DNA of 64,000 bases from Comamonadaceae bacterium (GTDB lineage Bacteria; Pseudomonadota; Gammaproteobacteria; Burkholderiales; Burkholderiaceae_C), in assembly GCA_947478725.1 (NCBI GenBank), contig CANJWZ010000022.1, forward strand, positions 1 to 64,000. Direction: 5' to 3'. Positions 43,738 to 51,170 of this stretch are shown here, piece after piece; the first letter of the stretch is position 1, and each line of letters starts with the position of its first letter. A program made the position numbers and the translations under genes. The notes below the pieces were generated by a model that saw only the letters and a list, made by a program, of their open reading frames with translations, was not told where the DNA came from and searched no databases.

Positions 43738-44745
43738 ATGACCCATTTTTTGACACCTCTGCTCAGCCGACGTGCGGCCTTGAGCCTGACAGTGGCCCTG
43801 GTTGCAGCAACCGCCCTGCCAACGGCACAGGCTCAAGCCCCTGCAGCCAAATGGCCCTCGCAGCCAGTGCGTTTTGTGGTGCCATTTCCTGCCGGTTCTG
43901 CGCCTGATGTGCTGATACGACTGGTGGGTGTCAAGCTGACTGAAAAGTGGGGCCAAGGCATCATTGTGGACAACAAACCGGGCGGCAGCGGCGTGATTGG
44001 CATGAATGCCATCCTCAATTCTGCGGCGGACGGTAACACCTTTGGCTTTGTCCAGGGTTCGGCCATTTCGGTTGCGCCCAGCACCATCAAGGGTGTGACC
44101 TATGACTTTGCGCGTGACTTTGTGCCCGTCACGCTGGTCGCTGTTGCGCCATTTATGTTGGCAGTGCCCGCTGATTCTCCTTACAAGACGCTGGCCGACA
44201 TCATGGCTGCAGCCAAGGCCAAGCCACTGGGAATTGAGGTGGCAGACAACGGACGCGGTACCTTGCCGCATCTGGCGTCCGCTTTGTTGGGGCTGCAGTT
44301 TGGGGCGCAGTTTCTGGAGGTGCACTACCCCGGCGGCGCGCAGGCCATGCAGGCCATGCTGGGCGGGCAAACCAAAATGATGATTGAAACGTACAACGTG
44401 GTGGCAGGCAATGTGCAGGGCGGCAAAATACGCGTGCTGGCATCGATGGGGGACAGAGTAGAGCCCGGGCTTGAGTCGTTTCCGCTGGCCAACAAAACCG
44501 TACCCGGCGCGGTGGCCTATGGCTGGTTTGCCGTGGTGGCCAAAAAAGGCGTTGACGCGGCCATGATCGCCAAAATGAACAAAGATATGGGCGACGTGCT
44601 GCTGATGCCTGAAATCGTGGCCAAGTCGCGCGAGCTGGGTACCTACCCGCGCCCAGGCACACCCGAGCAGCTCACGCAATACATCAACGAAGACCGCAAA
44701 ACCTGGCAGAACGTGCTCGACAAACTCAATATCAAGCCGGAATAA
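43738..44745 (+). CDS. Bug/TctC-family periplasmic solute receptor
   Basis: I chose ATG 43738 behind CCCGGAGAC over the longer frame from 43666, which would start inside the operator region. The 335 residues have a Sec signal peptide (cleavage near TAQAQA) and the Bug fold WPSQPVRFVVPFPAGSAPDVLIR, NKPGGSGVIGMNAILNSAADGNTFGFVQG. It is followed after 13 bp by the resorcylate decarboxylase-like gene, so the receptor probably serves uptake of the same acid. Both genes lie downstream of the MarR-controlled promoter. Confidence 0.93.
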   Translation: MTHFLTPLLSRRAALSLTVALVAATALPTAQAQAPAAKWPSQPVRFVVPFPAGSAPDVLIRLVGVKLTEKWGQGIIVDNKPGGSGVIGMNAILNSAADGNTFGFVQGSAISVAPSTIKGVTYDFARDFVPVTLVAVAPFMLAVPADSPYKTLADIMAAAKAKPLGIEVADNGRGTLPHLASALLGLQFGAQFLEVHYPGGAQAMQAMLGGQTKMMIETYNVVAGNVQGGKIRVLASMGDRVEPGLESFPLANKTVPGAVAYGWFAVVAKKGVDAAMIAKMNKDMGDVLLMPEIVAKSRELGTYPRPGTPEQLTQYINEDRKTWQNVLDKLNIKPE

Positions 44746-44758
44746 TGCTGCGAAAACC

Positions 44759-45730
44759 ATGAAAAATAAAATCGCGCTTGAAGAGCACTTTGCGATTGAC
44801 CTGACGATTGGGGACTCACAGGTTTACGCCCGGCCTGAAGTGTGGGCTGGACTGAAAAGCAATTTGCTCGACTTTGAGCAACAGCGGCTGGACCAGATGG
44901 ACGCATGGGGTACCGCCTTTTCAATTTTGTCGCTCAACTCCCCCGCGGTGCAGGCTATACCCGATGCAAAGCGTGCGATTGACGTCGCCCGGCGCGCCAA
45001 CGACGTGCTGGCCGAGCAAATCAAACGCCACCCCACGCGCTTTGGCGGCTTTGCCGCGCTGCCCATGCAAGACCCAGAGGCCGCAGCCCGTGAACTGGAG
45101 CGCTGTGTCAAGCAATTGGGATTTCATGGTTTTCTGGTCAATGGGTTTTCACAGGTCGGCGACGAAAACACCGTGGTGTACTACGACGCGCCACAGTTCA
45201 CTGATTTTTGGGCCGCAGCCGCAATTTTGGGCAAGCCCTTTTACATGCACCCGCGTGACCCGCTGGCCAGCCGCGAGCCGATTTATGACGGTGCGCACTG
45301 GCTAACCGGACCGACCTGGGCGTTTGCCGTAGAAACCAGCATTCACGCTTTGCGATTGATGTCCAGCGGCATGTTTGACCGGCATCCAGAACTGCAAATG
45401 ATTCTTGGACACTTCGGCGAGGGTCTTCCGTTCAACATCTGGCGGGTCGACCATATTTTGCGCAAGGGCCGCAGAGGCATGCCGTGCGAAAAAGAAATTG
45501 GCGACTACTTGCGCAGCAATGTGCACATCACCACCAGTGGCAACTTTCGTACCCCAACGCTGCTGTCCACCATGCTCGAGGTGGGCAGTGACCGCATCAT
45601 GTATTCGGTTGACTATCCGTTTGAAAAGCACGAGCACGCTGCCAGCTGGTTTGACAAATGCGAGATCAGCGACAACGACCGCCAAAAAATTGGCCGTGAC
45701 AACGCCCGCAAGCTGTTTGGCTTGGCGTGA
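44759..45730 (+). CDS. Gamma-resorcylate (2,6-dihydroxybenzoate) decarboxylase-like amidohydrolase
   Basis: The 323-residue amidohydrolase_2 protein closely matches the reversible nonoxidative 2,6-/2,3-dihydroxybenzoate decarboxylases as I remember them: KIALEEHFAI, ILSLNSPAVQAIPD, LVNGFSQVGDENTVVYYDAPQ, and SGNFRT. The metal and catalytic residues fall at family positions: Glu8, His10, His164, His218 and Asp285. It would convert gamma-resorcylate to resorcinol. The precise substrate (2,6- versus 2,3-dihydroxybenzoate or a salicylate) is not certain. It has no export signal. Confidence 0.88.
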   Translation: MKNKIALEEHFAIDLTIGDSQVYARPEVWAGLKSNLLDFEQQRLDQMDAWGTAFSILSLNSPAVQAIPDAKRAIDVARRANDVLAEQIKRHPTRFGGFAALPMQDPEAAARELERCVKQLGFHGFLVNGFSQVGDENTVVYYDAPQFTDFWAAAAILGKPFYMHPRDPLASREPIYDGAHWLTGPTWAFAVETSIHALRLMSSGMFDRHPELQMILGHFGEGLPFNIWRVDHILRKGRRGMPCEKEIGDYLRSNVHITTSGNFRTPTLLSTMLEVGSDRIMYSVDYPFEKHEHAASWFDKCEISDNDRQKIGRDNARKLFGLA

Positions 45731-45823
45731 CGGCTATGGCAAGCAGGCAAGAGACCTTGGTGAGATGCGGCGCGCCGTTACCATAGCGCCAGGCAACGGT
45801 TCATTTGTCATAAGGAGTTCACC

Positions 45824-46441
45824 ATGCCAGTCGTCGTGATTGCCAACCCTAAAGGCGGCGTCGGTAAATCGACGCTTGCCACCCATGTTGCAGGCTACTT
45901 TGCGGCCCAAGGCCATGCGGTGATGCTGGGTGATGTCGACAGGCAGCAGTCGTCCAGGCTATGGCTGGGGTTGCGCCCACCGGCCGCCCGGCCGATTGCC
46001 ACCTGGGACGTGAACGCTGATCTGATCGTCAAGCCGCCCAAGGGCACGACCCATGTGGTTCTGGACACGCCGGGCGGGCTGCACGGCTGGCGCTTTAACG
46101 ACGTCATCAAACTGGCCGACAAAATCATCGTACCGCTGCAGCCCAGCGTGTTTGATATTTTTGCCACCCGGGCGTTTTTGGACCAGCTGGCTGGGCACCG
46201 CCACGCTGGCAAGGTGCAGGTGGGTATTGTGGGCATGCGGGTGGATTCGCGCACGATTGCCGCCGACAAGTTGCGCGGGTTTGTTGACAGCCTGGGGCTG
46301 CCGGTGCTGGGCATGGTGCGTGACACGCAAAACTACATTCACCTGGCTGCACGCGGGCTCACGCTGTTTGATGTGGCCCCAGGCCGGGTTGAAAAAGACC
46401 TGGAGCAGTGGAAAAGTATTTGCGAGTGGCTTGATCAATAA
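45824..46441 (+). CDS. Orphan ParA/MinD-family ATPase
   Basis: The 205-residue protein has a deviant Walker A motif (NPKGGVGKSTLATHVAGYFA, residues about 7-26), the switch region VVLDTPGGLHGW and IVPLQPSVFDIFATRAFLDQL. It is shorter than chromosomal ParA (about 255 residues) and lacks an N-terminal DNA-binding extension. No ParB-like gene or visible parS site is nearby. Such stand-alone ParA proteins position non-DNA cargo in several bacteria; the cargo here is unknown. An AAGGAG ribosome site precedes the ATG. Confidence 0.88.
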   Translation: MPVVVIANPKGGVGKSTLATHVAGYFAAQGHAVMLGDVDRQQSSRLWLGLRPPAARPIATWDVNADLIVKPPKGTTHVVLDTPGGLHGWRFNDVIKLADKIIVPLQPSVFDIFATRAFLDQLAGHRHAGKVQVGIVGMRVDSRTIAADKLRGFVDSLGLPVLGMVRDTQNYIHLAARGLTLFDVAPGRVEKDLEQWKSICEWLDQ

Positions 46442-46449
46442 TTGAGTTT

Positions 46450-46905
46450 ATGAAGACTTTCCAAACCATTGCAGACTTGGCCAAATGTGTGGGGCAAGAA
46501 GTTGCCATCAGCGACTGGCTGACCATTACCCAACAGCAGGTTAACCTGTTTGCTGAGGCCACAGGAGACCACCAGTGGATTCATGTAGACCCTGAAAAAG
46601 CCGCGAAAGGCCCTTTTGGTGGGCCGATCGCGCACGGGTTTTTAACCTTGTCCTTGATACCGACATTTTTTGACTCGTCGTTTCACATCGTGGACTCGCA
46701 AATGGGCGTGAACTACGGGCTGAACAAGGTGCGGTTTACCTCCCCTGTACCGGTGGGTAGCCGCCTGCGCGCCCGCATGAAGCTGCTGGCAACGCTGCCA
46801 ATTGACAACAACGGCGTACAGATGACCTGGGAAATCACCGTGGAGCGCGAGGGGTCCGCAAAGCCAGTGTGCGTGGCTGAATCGCTGGTGCGGCGCTACC
46901 CTTGA
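46450..46905 (+). CDS. MaoC-like dehydratase ((R)-specific enoyl-CoA hydratase type)
   Basis: The 151-residue hotdog-fold protein has the hydratase-2 motif NLFAEATGDHQWIHVDPEKAAKGPFGGPIAHGFLTLSL near residues 35-75, with the catalytic Asp and His in GDHQWIH. Relatives hydrate enoyl-CoAs, for instance to supply monomers for polyhydroxyalkanoate. It starts 8 bp after the parA stop and may be co-transcribed with it, though a functional link is not apparent. Confidence 0.92.
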   Translation: MKTFQTIADLAKCVGQEVAISDWLTITQQQVNLFAEATGDHQWIHVDPEKAAKGPFGGPIAHGFLTLSLIPTFFDSSFHIVDSQMGVNYGLNKVRFTSPVPVGSRLRARMKLLATLPIDNNGVQMTWEITVEREGSAKPVCVAESLVRRYP

Positions 46906-46919
46906 CTGGCTGCTGGGCT

Positions 46920-47390
46920 TCAGTCCGATGTGACGAAGCCGTTTTGCCGCCAAGCCTCAAAAACCGTTACAGCCACTGCGTTTGACAGGTTCAGACTGCG
47001 CTGGTCAGGCTGCATGGGCAGCTTCAGGCGCTGACGGGCTGCAAACGAGTCGCGCAAGGCAGTATCCAGGCCCTTGGTTTCTGACCCAAACACCAGCCAG
47101 TCGCCGGGCGCAAAAGCCACATCAAACAGGTTACGCGAACCGCGTGTGGTCATGGCAAACAAACGTGTTGGGTCGGGCTTTTCGTGATCCATAAAGGCCT
47201 GCCAGCTGGCGTGCCGCTTCAGCTCGGCATACTCGTGGTAGTCAAGTCCGGCGCGCCGCATGTGCTTGTCGTCCATTGAAAAACCCAAGGGCTCAATCAA
47301 GTGCAAGCGGCACCCCGTGTTGGCCGCCAGGCGAATGACATTGCCTGTATTGGGCGGAATCTCGGGTTCGACAAGAACAATATTGAACAT
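46920..47390 (-). CDS. trmL: tRNA (cytidine(34)-2'-O)-methyltransferase
   Basis: The 156-residue SPOUT methyltransferase has MFNIVLVEPEIPPNTGNVIRLAANTGCRLHLIEPLGF at the N-terminus and the trefoil-knot motifs LVFGSETKGL and RSLNLSNAVAVTVFEAWRQ at the C-terminus. It modifies the wobble base of tRNA-Leu. Length is typical of TrmL. It lies 8 bp downstream of the comF-like gene on the same strand. Confidence 0.95.
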   Translation of the reverse strand: MFNIVLVEPEIPPNTGNVIRLAANTGCRLHLIEPLGFSMDDKHMRRAGLDYHEYAELKRHASWQAFMDHEKPDPTRLFAMTTRGSRNLFDVAFAPGDWLVFGSETKGLDTALRDSFAARQRLKLPMQPDQRSLNLSNAVAVTVFEAWRQNGFVTSD

Positions 47391-47398
47391 GATGAGGC

Positions 47399-48157
47399 CT
47401 AAAGGGGGGTGCGGGCCAGCACGATGCCGGTGATGCGCGCGGCACCCGCCGTACGCATGGCCTCGGCCGCGGTAAAAAGCGATGCGCCGCTGGTCATCAC
47501 GTCATCCACCAGCACCACGCACCGGCCTTTGACAGCTGCCGCGCGCAGCGGGTCGATTTGAAAAGCGCCTTTGACATTGGCCAGCCTCGCCTCACGCTTC
47601 AGCTCGGTCTGGGGGCGGGTGTTTTTAAGCCGTAGCAGCAAGCTGCTGTCTGCGTGGGCGGCGCTGCCTGCCTGCCCGGCCAGCTCCTTGGTCAGCAACC
47701 AGGCCTGATTAAAGCCGCGCGTTTGCAAGCGCTCTTTTGACAGCGGAACGGGCAGGATCAGGTCAGCTGGTTGCAGGTTTTCAAGCGCCTGACGAACGCC
47801 CGGTGCTTTGAGCAACAGGTCTGCAAAAAAGGGCGCCCAGCCAGGTTGTTCGCCAAATTTGTAAGCGCTGATCAGCGCAGACCAAGGGTAGGCGTAGTCG
47901 ACTGCAACCAGGGTTGCGTCAAGCGGTGGAGGCCGCCTGTTGCAGTCTGTGCAGACATCTGCGCTGGTGTGTAAACCGGCTGACAACCCATCGGCCAGGG
48001 GCATTGCGCAGCAGCGGCAGCGCGGCCGGTGAAGGGCAAATCGTTGCATGCAGGCTCGGCATACTGGCGCTGCAGGCCAGCTGCGACAGACGGCGCACTG
48101 GCTGGGTAACCGCTTGGTTGGCTTTAAAAAAGGGGTTTGCAACAGACGTTTGAACAC
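47399..48157 (-). CDS. ComF-family phosphoribosyltransferase-like protein
   Basis: I chose GTG 48157; the frame is open to 48220, which would run into the divergent methyltransferase gene. The roughly 252 residues have an N-terminal zinc-ribbon region with several CxxC pairs (CAVC, CRAC, CRCC, CTDC) and a PRTase domain with VVLVDDVMTSGAS as the PRPP loop and LQTRGFNQAWLL. ComF proteins are linked to DNA uptake in naturally competent bacteria. The start codon is uncertain. Confidence 0.9.
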   Translation of the reverse strand: MFKRLLQTPFLKPTKRLPSQCAVCRSWPAAPVCRACMQRFALHRPRCRCCAMPLADGLSAGLHTSADVCTDCNRRPPPLDATLVAVDYAYPWSALISAYKFGEQPGWAPFFADLLLKAPGVRQALENLQPADLILPVPLSKERLQTRGFNQAWLLTKELAGQAGSAAHADSSLLLRLKNTRPQTELKREARLANVKGAFQIDPLRAAAVKGRCVVLVDDVMTSGASLFTAAEAMRTAGAARITGIVLARTPL

Positions 48158-48195
48158 CTGGTCAATATACTCGGGGCGCACATCACGAAGAACAC

Positions 48196-49098
48196 ATGAA
48201 GACAGAGCGCCCGCCCACACTTGACCCGACAGCTGTTGCCCGCTGGCAGCGCATGGCGCCGCCGGTATCGCCTTGGCTGCATGAGGAAGTGGCCAGCAGG
48301 ATGCTCGACAGGTTGCAATGGATCAAGTTACAGCCCAAAGCCTGGGCGCACTGGGGTGCGGTGCGGGGAGGCTTGCAAAACCACCAAAAACTCGTCCGAA
48401 AATACTCAAAATCAGACTGTTTTGTGGTCGAAGACCAATTAAAAACTAGGCAAGAAGCTATTAAAAATATAGCAAATTCGTGGTGGCAACCAGCCAGCTG
48501 GTTTGGCAAAGCGGCGCGTTTTGAGGCACCGGCCCCGGGCAGCGTCGACATGCTGTGGGCCAACATGGCACTGCATCAGGCCGCCGACCCGCAGGCACTA
48601 CTGGCCAGTTGGCACCACGCTTTGAGCGTCGGCGGTTTTTTGATGTTTTCATGCCTGGGGCCCGACACAGCCATCGAACTGCGCGAGGTGTACCGGCAAC
48701 TGGCCTGGCCAGCCGCCGGACATGACCTGACCGACATGCACGACTGGGGCGACATGCTGGTGGCCGGTGGGTTTGCCGAACCCGTGATGGACATGGAGCG
48801 CATCACGCTGACCTATGACTCCCCGGCTCGGCTGCTCAAAGAACTCAGAGAGCTGGGACGAAACTTTCACCCGGCCCGGTTTGCTGGGCTGCGCGGGCGG
48901 GCATGGCGAACCCGACTGGAAGACGCACTGGCCACGCACCTGAAAACCGGGCCTGATGACCGGTTGTCGTTGACGTTTGAAGTGATTTACGGCCATGCGA
49001 TGAAGGCGCAGCCCAAAGTCAAGGTCAGCGCCTTGAGTTCCATGTCCATACAGGACATGCGCAGCATGCTGGGTGCGGGCAAGCAGGCGCCTCCGTAA
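48196..49098 (+). CDS. BioC-like SAM-dependent methyltransferase with altered SAM motif
   Basis: The 300-residue protein has the betaproteobacterial BioC-like opening (VARWQRMAPPVSPWLHEEVASRMLDRLQWIKLQPK). In the C-terminal half it has SVDMLWANMALHQAADPQALLASWHHALSVGGFLMFSCLGPDT, as in malonyl-ACP O-methyltransferase. The glycine-rich SAM motif I expected after the first helix reads HWGAVRGGLQ, and a mini-repeat copy encodes the following roughly 18 residues. It may be a degenerate BioC paralogue or an active variant. No other bio genes are nearby. Confidence 0.78.
   Translation: MKTERPPTLDPTAVARWQRMAPPVSPWLHEEVASRMLDRLQWIKLQPKAWAHWGAVRGGLQNHQKLVRKYSKSDCFVVEDQLKTRQEAIKNIANSWWQPASWFGKAARFEAPAPGSVDMLWANMALHQAADPQALLASWHHALSVGGFLMFSCLGPDTAIELREVYRQLAWPAAGHDLTDMHDWGDMLVAGGFAEPVMDMERITLTYDSPARLLKELRELGRNFHPARFAGLRGRAWRTRLEDALATHLKTGPDDRLSLTFEVIYGHAMKAQPKVKVSALSSMSIQDMRSMLGAGKQAPP
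48423..48476 (+). repeat. AT-rich mini-repeat, copy 8 (inside BioC-like gene)
   Basis: It reads AGACCAATTAAAAACTAGGCAAG followed by AGCTATTAAAAATATAGCAA. This is the clearest right-end palindrome of the family (AGCTATT..ATAGC). It is translated in frame as EDQLKTRQEAIKNIANS. Confidence 0.8.
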
Positions 49099-49264
49099 GC
49101 CGACTTTGCAGGCCTGAATAAAGGCCTATGGGATGCTCGGGTTTGCACAAGCTTGCAGGCTGAACTTCGGGTAAACCCGGTTACACTGTATCGAACATTT
49201 TGGGAATGTTCCCACGCTTCAGACAGTCCGCCCGGCTGGCTGTTATTTTTTTGAGTGTCGCCCC

Positions 49265-49780
49265 GTGTCGCACCCTTTCGACTCACCTAAACCTTCAGCA
49301 TTGCGTTTTGCCACCTTGCCGCAAAGCAACGACCTCAGCCACCAAGGCGTTCAGTGGCTGCTCAAACGCAACTGTTCCGTGACTCCCGGGCAGCTGATGT
49401 GCCTGTTCGCATCTTTGAGCGTGGTATCCCTTGGCATCGCCACTTTTTTCTGGATGCAGGGCGCAACGCTTGTCATGCCGTTTGCCTGGGCTGAGCTGAT
49501 CGCGGTTGGCACCGCTTTTACTGTGTATGCGCGTCATGCAAGAGATGGAGAAAAAATATCCCTGCAAGGCGGCCAACTGGTGGTGGAACTCGAAACCGCA
49601 GGCCGCCTGCACCGATCAGAATTCAACCGTGAATGGGTTCGCGTTGAGCCTAAAAACGGTGACGGGTCGCTGATCGAAGTGTCTGGCCAAGGGCGTTCAG
49701 TGCGCGTGGGGCGCCATGTGCGGCCAGAATTGCGGCCCGCGTTGGCCAGAGAAATACGCTTTGCACTGCGCAGATGCTGA
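49265..49780 (+). CDS. DUF2244-domain membrane protein
   Basis: The start is GTG 49265; 171 residues. Two membrane segments (near residues 44-62 and 66-85) separate a cytoplasmic N-terminus containing LKRNCSVTPGQL from a C-terminal region with RHRS-like basic segments (SVRVGRHVRPELRPALAREIRFAL). DUF2244 proteins are regularly found next to coxB in Proteobacteria, as here, suggesting a link to cytochrome oxidase assembly; biochemical function unknown. Confidence 0.88.
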   Translation: MSHPFDSPKPSALRFATLPQSNDLSHQGVQWLLKRNCSVTPGQLMCLFASLSVVSLGIATFFWMQGATLVMPFAWAELIAVGTAFTVYARHARDGEKISLQGGQLVVELETAGRLHRSEFNREWVRVEPKNGDGSLIEVSGQGRSVRVGRHVRPELRPALAREIRFALRRC

Positions 49781-49806
49781 AACTGCATTGCGACTAACTT
49801 TATAAT
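49777..49806 (+). promoter_or_regulatory. Candidate sigma-70 promoter of the cox operon
   Basis: CTGAAA (49777-49782), an 18-bp spacer and a perfect TATAAT at 49801-49806, about 75 bp upstream of the coxB ATG. It overlaps the end of the DUF2244 gene. Confidence 0.6.
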
Positions 49807-49879
49807 CAAGGGTTTTGTTGAATTGGCAAATCCAATAGGTCTGTGGGCCGGTAATTTTGAGGCATTAAAAGTGATCACG

Positions 49880-51082
49880 ATGAATGTACGTAAAACCATG
49901 AGCCACCTGACGCAGCAAGCAACGCAGCGTGTAGCCACACTGCTGGCGTTCTCGGCAGCATGGGCCTCCACAGCCGCCTACGCTGTCAACGACCTGCCCG
50001 GTGGCCCGGCCGTGCGACAGCTCAATATGCATCCGGCCGTCACCCAAATTGCAGAAGAGCAACACTGGCTTCACTGGTTCATGATGATCATCTGCCTGGT
50101 GATTTTTGTGGCGGTCTTTGGCGTGATGTTTTATTCCATCTGGAAGCACCGCAAGTCAGTAGGCCACAAGGCGGCCAATTTCCACGAATCTGCCGCAGTT
50201 GAAATCGCCTGGACCATCGTTCCTTTCCTGATCGTGATTGGCATGGCATTGCCAGCTACCAAAGTGCTGGTGGCACAAAAAGACACCACCGCAGCCGACC
50301 TGACCATTAAGACGACGGGCATGCAGTGGAAATGGGGCTATGACTACGTCAAGGGCGAAGGCGAAGGCATTGCTTTTGTCTCAACACTGGACAACACCCA
50401 CCGCGTGATGTCCAACAACGGTGGCCCCAAAGCAGGCGAAGCACCGGATGATTACCTGTTCAAGGTCGACAATCCAATGGTGGTGCCGGTCAATAAAAAG
50501 ATCCGCATCATCACCACCGCCAACGACGTGATTCACGCGTTTGCCGTGCCTGCCTTCGGTATCAAGCAAGACGCCATTCCAGGCTTCGTGCGGGACACCT
50601 GGTTTCGGGCAGAAAAAATCGGGGATTACCACGGCCAATGCCAAGAGCTGTGCGGCAAAGAACACGCCTACATGCCAATTCACGTGAAAGTCGTGTCTGC
50701 GGCTGACTACAGCGCATGGGTTGCGGGTAAAAACAAGGAAATGGCGGCCAAGGCAGATGACCCATCGAAAGTCTGGGCACTGGCCGACCTGAAAGCACGC
50801 GGCGAAAAAGTCTATGCAGCCAATTGCGTTGCCTGCCACCAGGCAACTGGCAAGGGCGCTGGTGCCATCAAGGCACTCGACGGTTCAGCTGTTGTGCTCG
50901 ACGCGGACCATGCCAAACAAATTGCAATCTTGTTGAACGGCGCCAACAACGGTGCCATGCCGTCATGGAAGGCGCTGAGCGATACCGATCTGGCTGCGGT
51001 CATCAGTTACACCAAAAACAATTGGTCCAATCAGACCGGTCAATTGGTGCAGCCCGCTGAATTACAAGCCGCGCGCAAATAG
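49880..51082 (+). CDS. coxB: Cytochrome c oxidase subunit II with fused cytochrome c domain
   Basis: I chose ATG 49880; an upstream extension to 49823 is open. The 400 residues have a signal peptide (to AAYAV), two membrane segments and the CuA cupredoxin domain, with ligands in CQELCGKEHAYM near residue 254. A C-terminal class I cytochrome c domain has heme site CVACH near 317 and an axial Met in GAMPSW. This is the caa3-type subunit II that carries its own electron donor domain. It is first gene of the oxidase operon. Confidence 0.96.
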   Translation: MNVRKTMSHLTQQATQRVATLLAFSAAWASTAAYAVNDLPGGPAVRQLNMHPAVTQIAEEQHWLHWFMMIICLVIFVAVFGVMFYSIWKHRKSVGHKAANFHESAAVEIAWTIVPFLIVIGMALPATKVLVAQKDTTAADLTIKTTGMQWKWGYDYVKGEGEGIAFVSTLDNTHRVMSNNGGPKAGEAPDDYLFKVDNPMVVPVNKKIRIITTANDVIHAFAVPAFGIKQDAIPGFVRDTWFRAEKIGDYHGQCQELCGKEHAYMPIHVKVVSAADYSAWVAGKNKEMAAKADDPSKVWALADLKARGEKVYAANCVACHQATGKGAGAIKALDGSAVVLDADHAKQIAILLNGANNGAMPSWKALSDTDLAAVISYTKNNWSNQTGQLVQPAELQAARK

Positions 51083-51128
51083 CCAAACTGACAGCCATAA
51101 AAAGCTTCGAATCGAAATCACATCAAAA

Positions 51129-51152
51129 GCGTCAGGCCATCCCGCCTGATGC
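51129..51152 (+). promoter_or_regulatory. Hairpin between coxB and ctaD
   Basis: A 9 bp stem with one G-T pair (GCGTCAGGC/GCCTGATGC) and a 6-nt loop in the 88-bp gap, without a following T run. It probably stabilises mRNA ends or tunes subunit stoichiometry and is not a full terminator. Confidence 0.45.
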
Positions 51153-51170
51153 CCGGAAAAGGAAGTAAAG

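Noticed and set aside
43591..44760. 389-codon minus-strand frame opposite the bug gene
   Set aside because: Shadow frame rich in His and Arg; it would also cover the MarR operators and the marR start.
45824..46441. Chromosome partition locus or replication origin
   Set aside because: No ParB gene, no parS-like palindrome, no DnaA box cluster; the ParA is an orphan.
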